A stretch of DNA of 64,000 nucleotides from NCBI GenBank assembly GCA_001898145.1, contig MKSR01000008.1, positions 310,001 to 374,000 on the forward strand, read 5' to 3'. The DNA is from Dyadobacter sp. 50-39. GTDB taxonomy: Bacteria; Bacteroidota; Bacteroidia; Cytophagales; Spirosomataceae. Below are positions 63,310-64,000 of the stretch, in pieces. Under the pieces are notes generated by a model. The model worked only from the letters and a program-made list of their open reading frames with translations. It made no database searches and was not told where the DNA came from. The translations under genes were made by a program, and so were the position numbers. Positions within the stretch are counted from its first letter, which is position 1. The number at the start of each line of letters is the position of its first letter.

Positions 63310-64000
63310 ATGAAAAAAACATTTATTAAAGAGAGTTTCCTTACCATTTTCGCCACGCTATTCAGCCTGGCAGCTTCATTCGGACAGACTACGATTACAC
63401 TAGATCCGATCACTTCTTTATCCTATTGTGCTGGAAGTAATATTACCGTCTCTTTCGCCACTACCGGCACTTTTACGGGCGGAAATACCTTTACAGCCCA
63501 GCTTTCGGATGAGACCGGCTCATTTACTACTCCGAAAGCTACCAAGTCCGGGGCTTCGCCGATTTCAATTACAATACCCGGAAATGCAACTGCGGGAGCA
63601 ACATATAAAGTGCGGGTGGTTGCATCTGCGCCTGCGACCACGAGCAATGAAAGCGGGGCTATTACCGTAGAAGTCGCACCTGGCGCACCAGGTGTTACAA
63701 ATAAAAGCTATAATGTCGGGGACACACCGGTTTCGCTGGCCTTGTCTGTGACAGGCACCAACCTGTTGTGGTATACCGCGGCAGGCGGTGGCACCGGATC
63801 GGCCACAGCTCCTACAATTTCGACTACCTCTCCGGGAACATTCAGCCATTGGGTAACACAATCCACCTCGGGCGGATGTGAAAGTCCAAGAGCCAAAATC
63901 GATGTAATCGTTTCGGCGGCTTGCGTTCCACCACCTGCTCCGGGTGTAACAAATAAAAACTATACAGTGGGTGATACGCCAGTTTCGCTCGCGTTGTCGG
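63310..64000 (+). CDS. Secreted Ig-like repeat protein (N-terminal part, runs off window)
   Basis: 230 codons lie inside the window without a stop. A signal peptide (about 1-23, ending ASFGQ) is followed by a beta domain to about 124 (SYCAGSNITVSFATTG...). An 84-residue unit starting PGVTNKSYNVGDTPVSLALS (DNA at 63691) then begins to repeat 252 bp later (63943) with very similar DNA. The Pro/Gly-rich GVTNK...VGDTPVSLALS...LWYTAAGGGTGSATAP unit is a surface-protein Ig-like repeat in Cytophagales. A T9SS C-terminal domain would be expected beyond the window. Confidence 0.85.
   Translation, partial: MKKTFIKESFLTIFATLFSLAASFGQTTITLDPITSLSYCAGSNITVSFATTGTFTGGNTFTAQLSDETGSFTTPKATKSGASPISITIPGNATAGATYKVRVVASAPATTSNESGAITVEVAPGAPGVTNKSYNVGDTPVSLALSVTGTNLLWYTAAGGGTGSATAPTISTTSPGTFSHWVTQSTSGGCESPRAKIDVIVSAACVPPPAPGVTNKNYTVGDTPVSLALS

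Overview
The window reads as chromosomal DNA of a Bacteroidota member of the order Cytophagales, most like Dyadobacter or another Spirosomataceae. The grounds are a type IX secretion (T9SS) sortase PorU, several secreted proteins with T9SS-type C-terminal sorting domains, a GldA-type ABC ATPase, a TonB-dependent receptor paired with a lipoprotein, Bacteroidota -7 promoter boxes (TAnnTTTG), weak Shine-Dalgarno sequences and a moderately GC-rich, mosaic base composition. The genus is inferred from general resemblance and was not tested by a search.

Layout. 1-7.7 kb (minus strand): the N-terminal half of porU, a SprT-like metalloprotease, a small lipoprotein, and a histidine operon hisH-hisA-hisF-hisIE followed by two holin-like membrane proteins, a small membrane protein and a geranylgeranylglyceryl phosphate synthase. 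The his operon is preceded by a 20-codon leader peptide containing His-Leu-His-His, a competing hairpin and an intrinsic terminator, which together form a classic attenuator. 7.8-17.3 kb (plus): M14 carboxypeptidase, TonB receptor with IPT/TIG lipoprotein, HupE/UreJ-type membrane protein and an M1 aminopeptidase. 17.3-25.2 kb: an AAA/DUF4143 ATPase behind four 22-bp direct repeats, a D-2-hydroxyacid dehydrogenase, a GT-C-like membrane protein, an EamA transporter and a MacB/FtsX-type permease.

25.4-29.3 kb: a compact plus-strand cluster of acyl carrier protein, cytochrome P450, MBOAT acyltransferase and membrane-anchored SGNH/DltD-like protein. It has the logic of a Dlt-type cell-surface acylation pathway with a P450 that could modify the carrier-bound acyl chain, and it is one of the two most interesting parts of the window. 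29.4-39.2 kb: a large orphan protein with duplicated beta-rich domains, divergent from a 2100-residue Sec-exported SpvB/Tc/RHS protein. The RHS protein ends in a low-GC C-terminal tip carrying an L,D-transpeptidase-like (YkuD/Tlde1-type) H...TxGC motif, suggesting a peptidoglycan-targeting polymorphic toxin. A T9SS-type secreted protein follows directly.

39.2-46.7 kb: GMC oxidoreductase with a Tat-exported partner subunit, an exported EthD-domain protein and a divergent LysR regulator; a T9SS protein plus YadA-head/S74 fibre protein; an XRE regulator; a DUF6934 protein with a small basic neighbour; tRNA-Arg(ACG). 46.8-57.9 kb: enoyl-CoA hydratase, PAP2-like membrane protein, asnS, a T9SS protein, a class C serine hydrolase, an isolated nuoL-nuoM pair, and a second DUF4143 ATPase preceded by three operator-like elements spaced exactly 32 bp. 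57.4-64 kb: a basic periplasmic protein, a DUF5009-type acyltransferase, the GldA-like ATPase behind 8-bp tandem repeats, a GH3/beta-lactamase fusion and the start of a secreted protein with 84-residue repeats.

There is no CRISPR array, IS element, rRNA or prophage. The longest gene-free stretches are all under 300 bp and are mostly divergent promoter regions.
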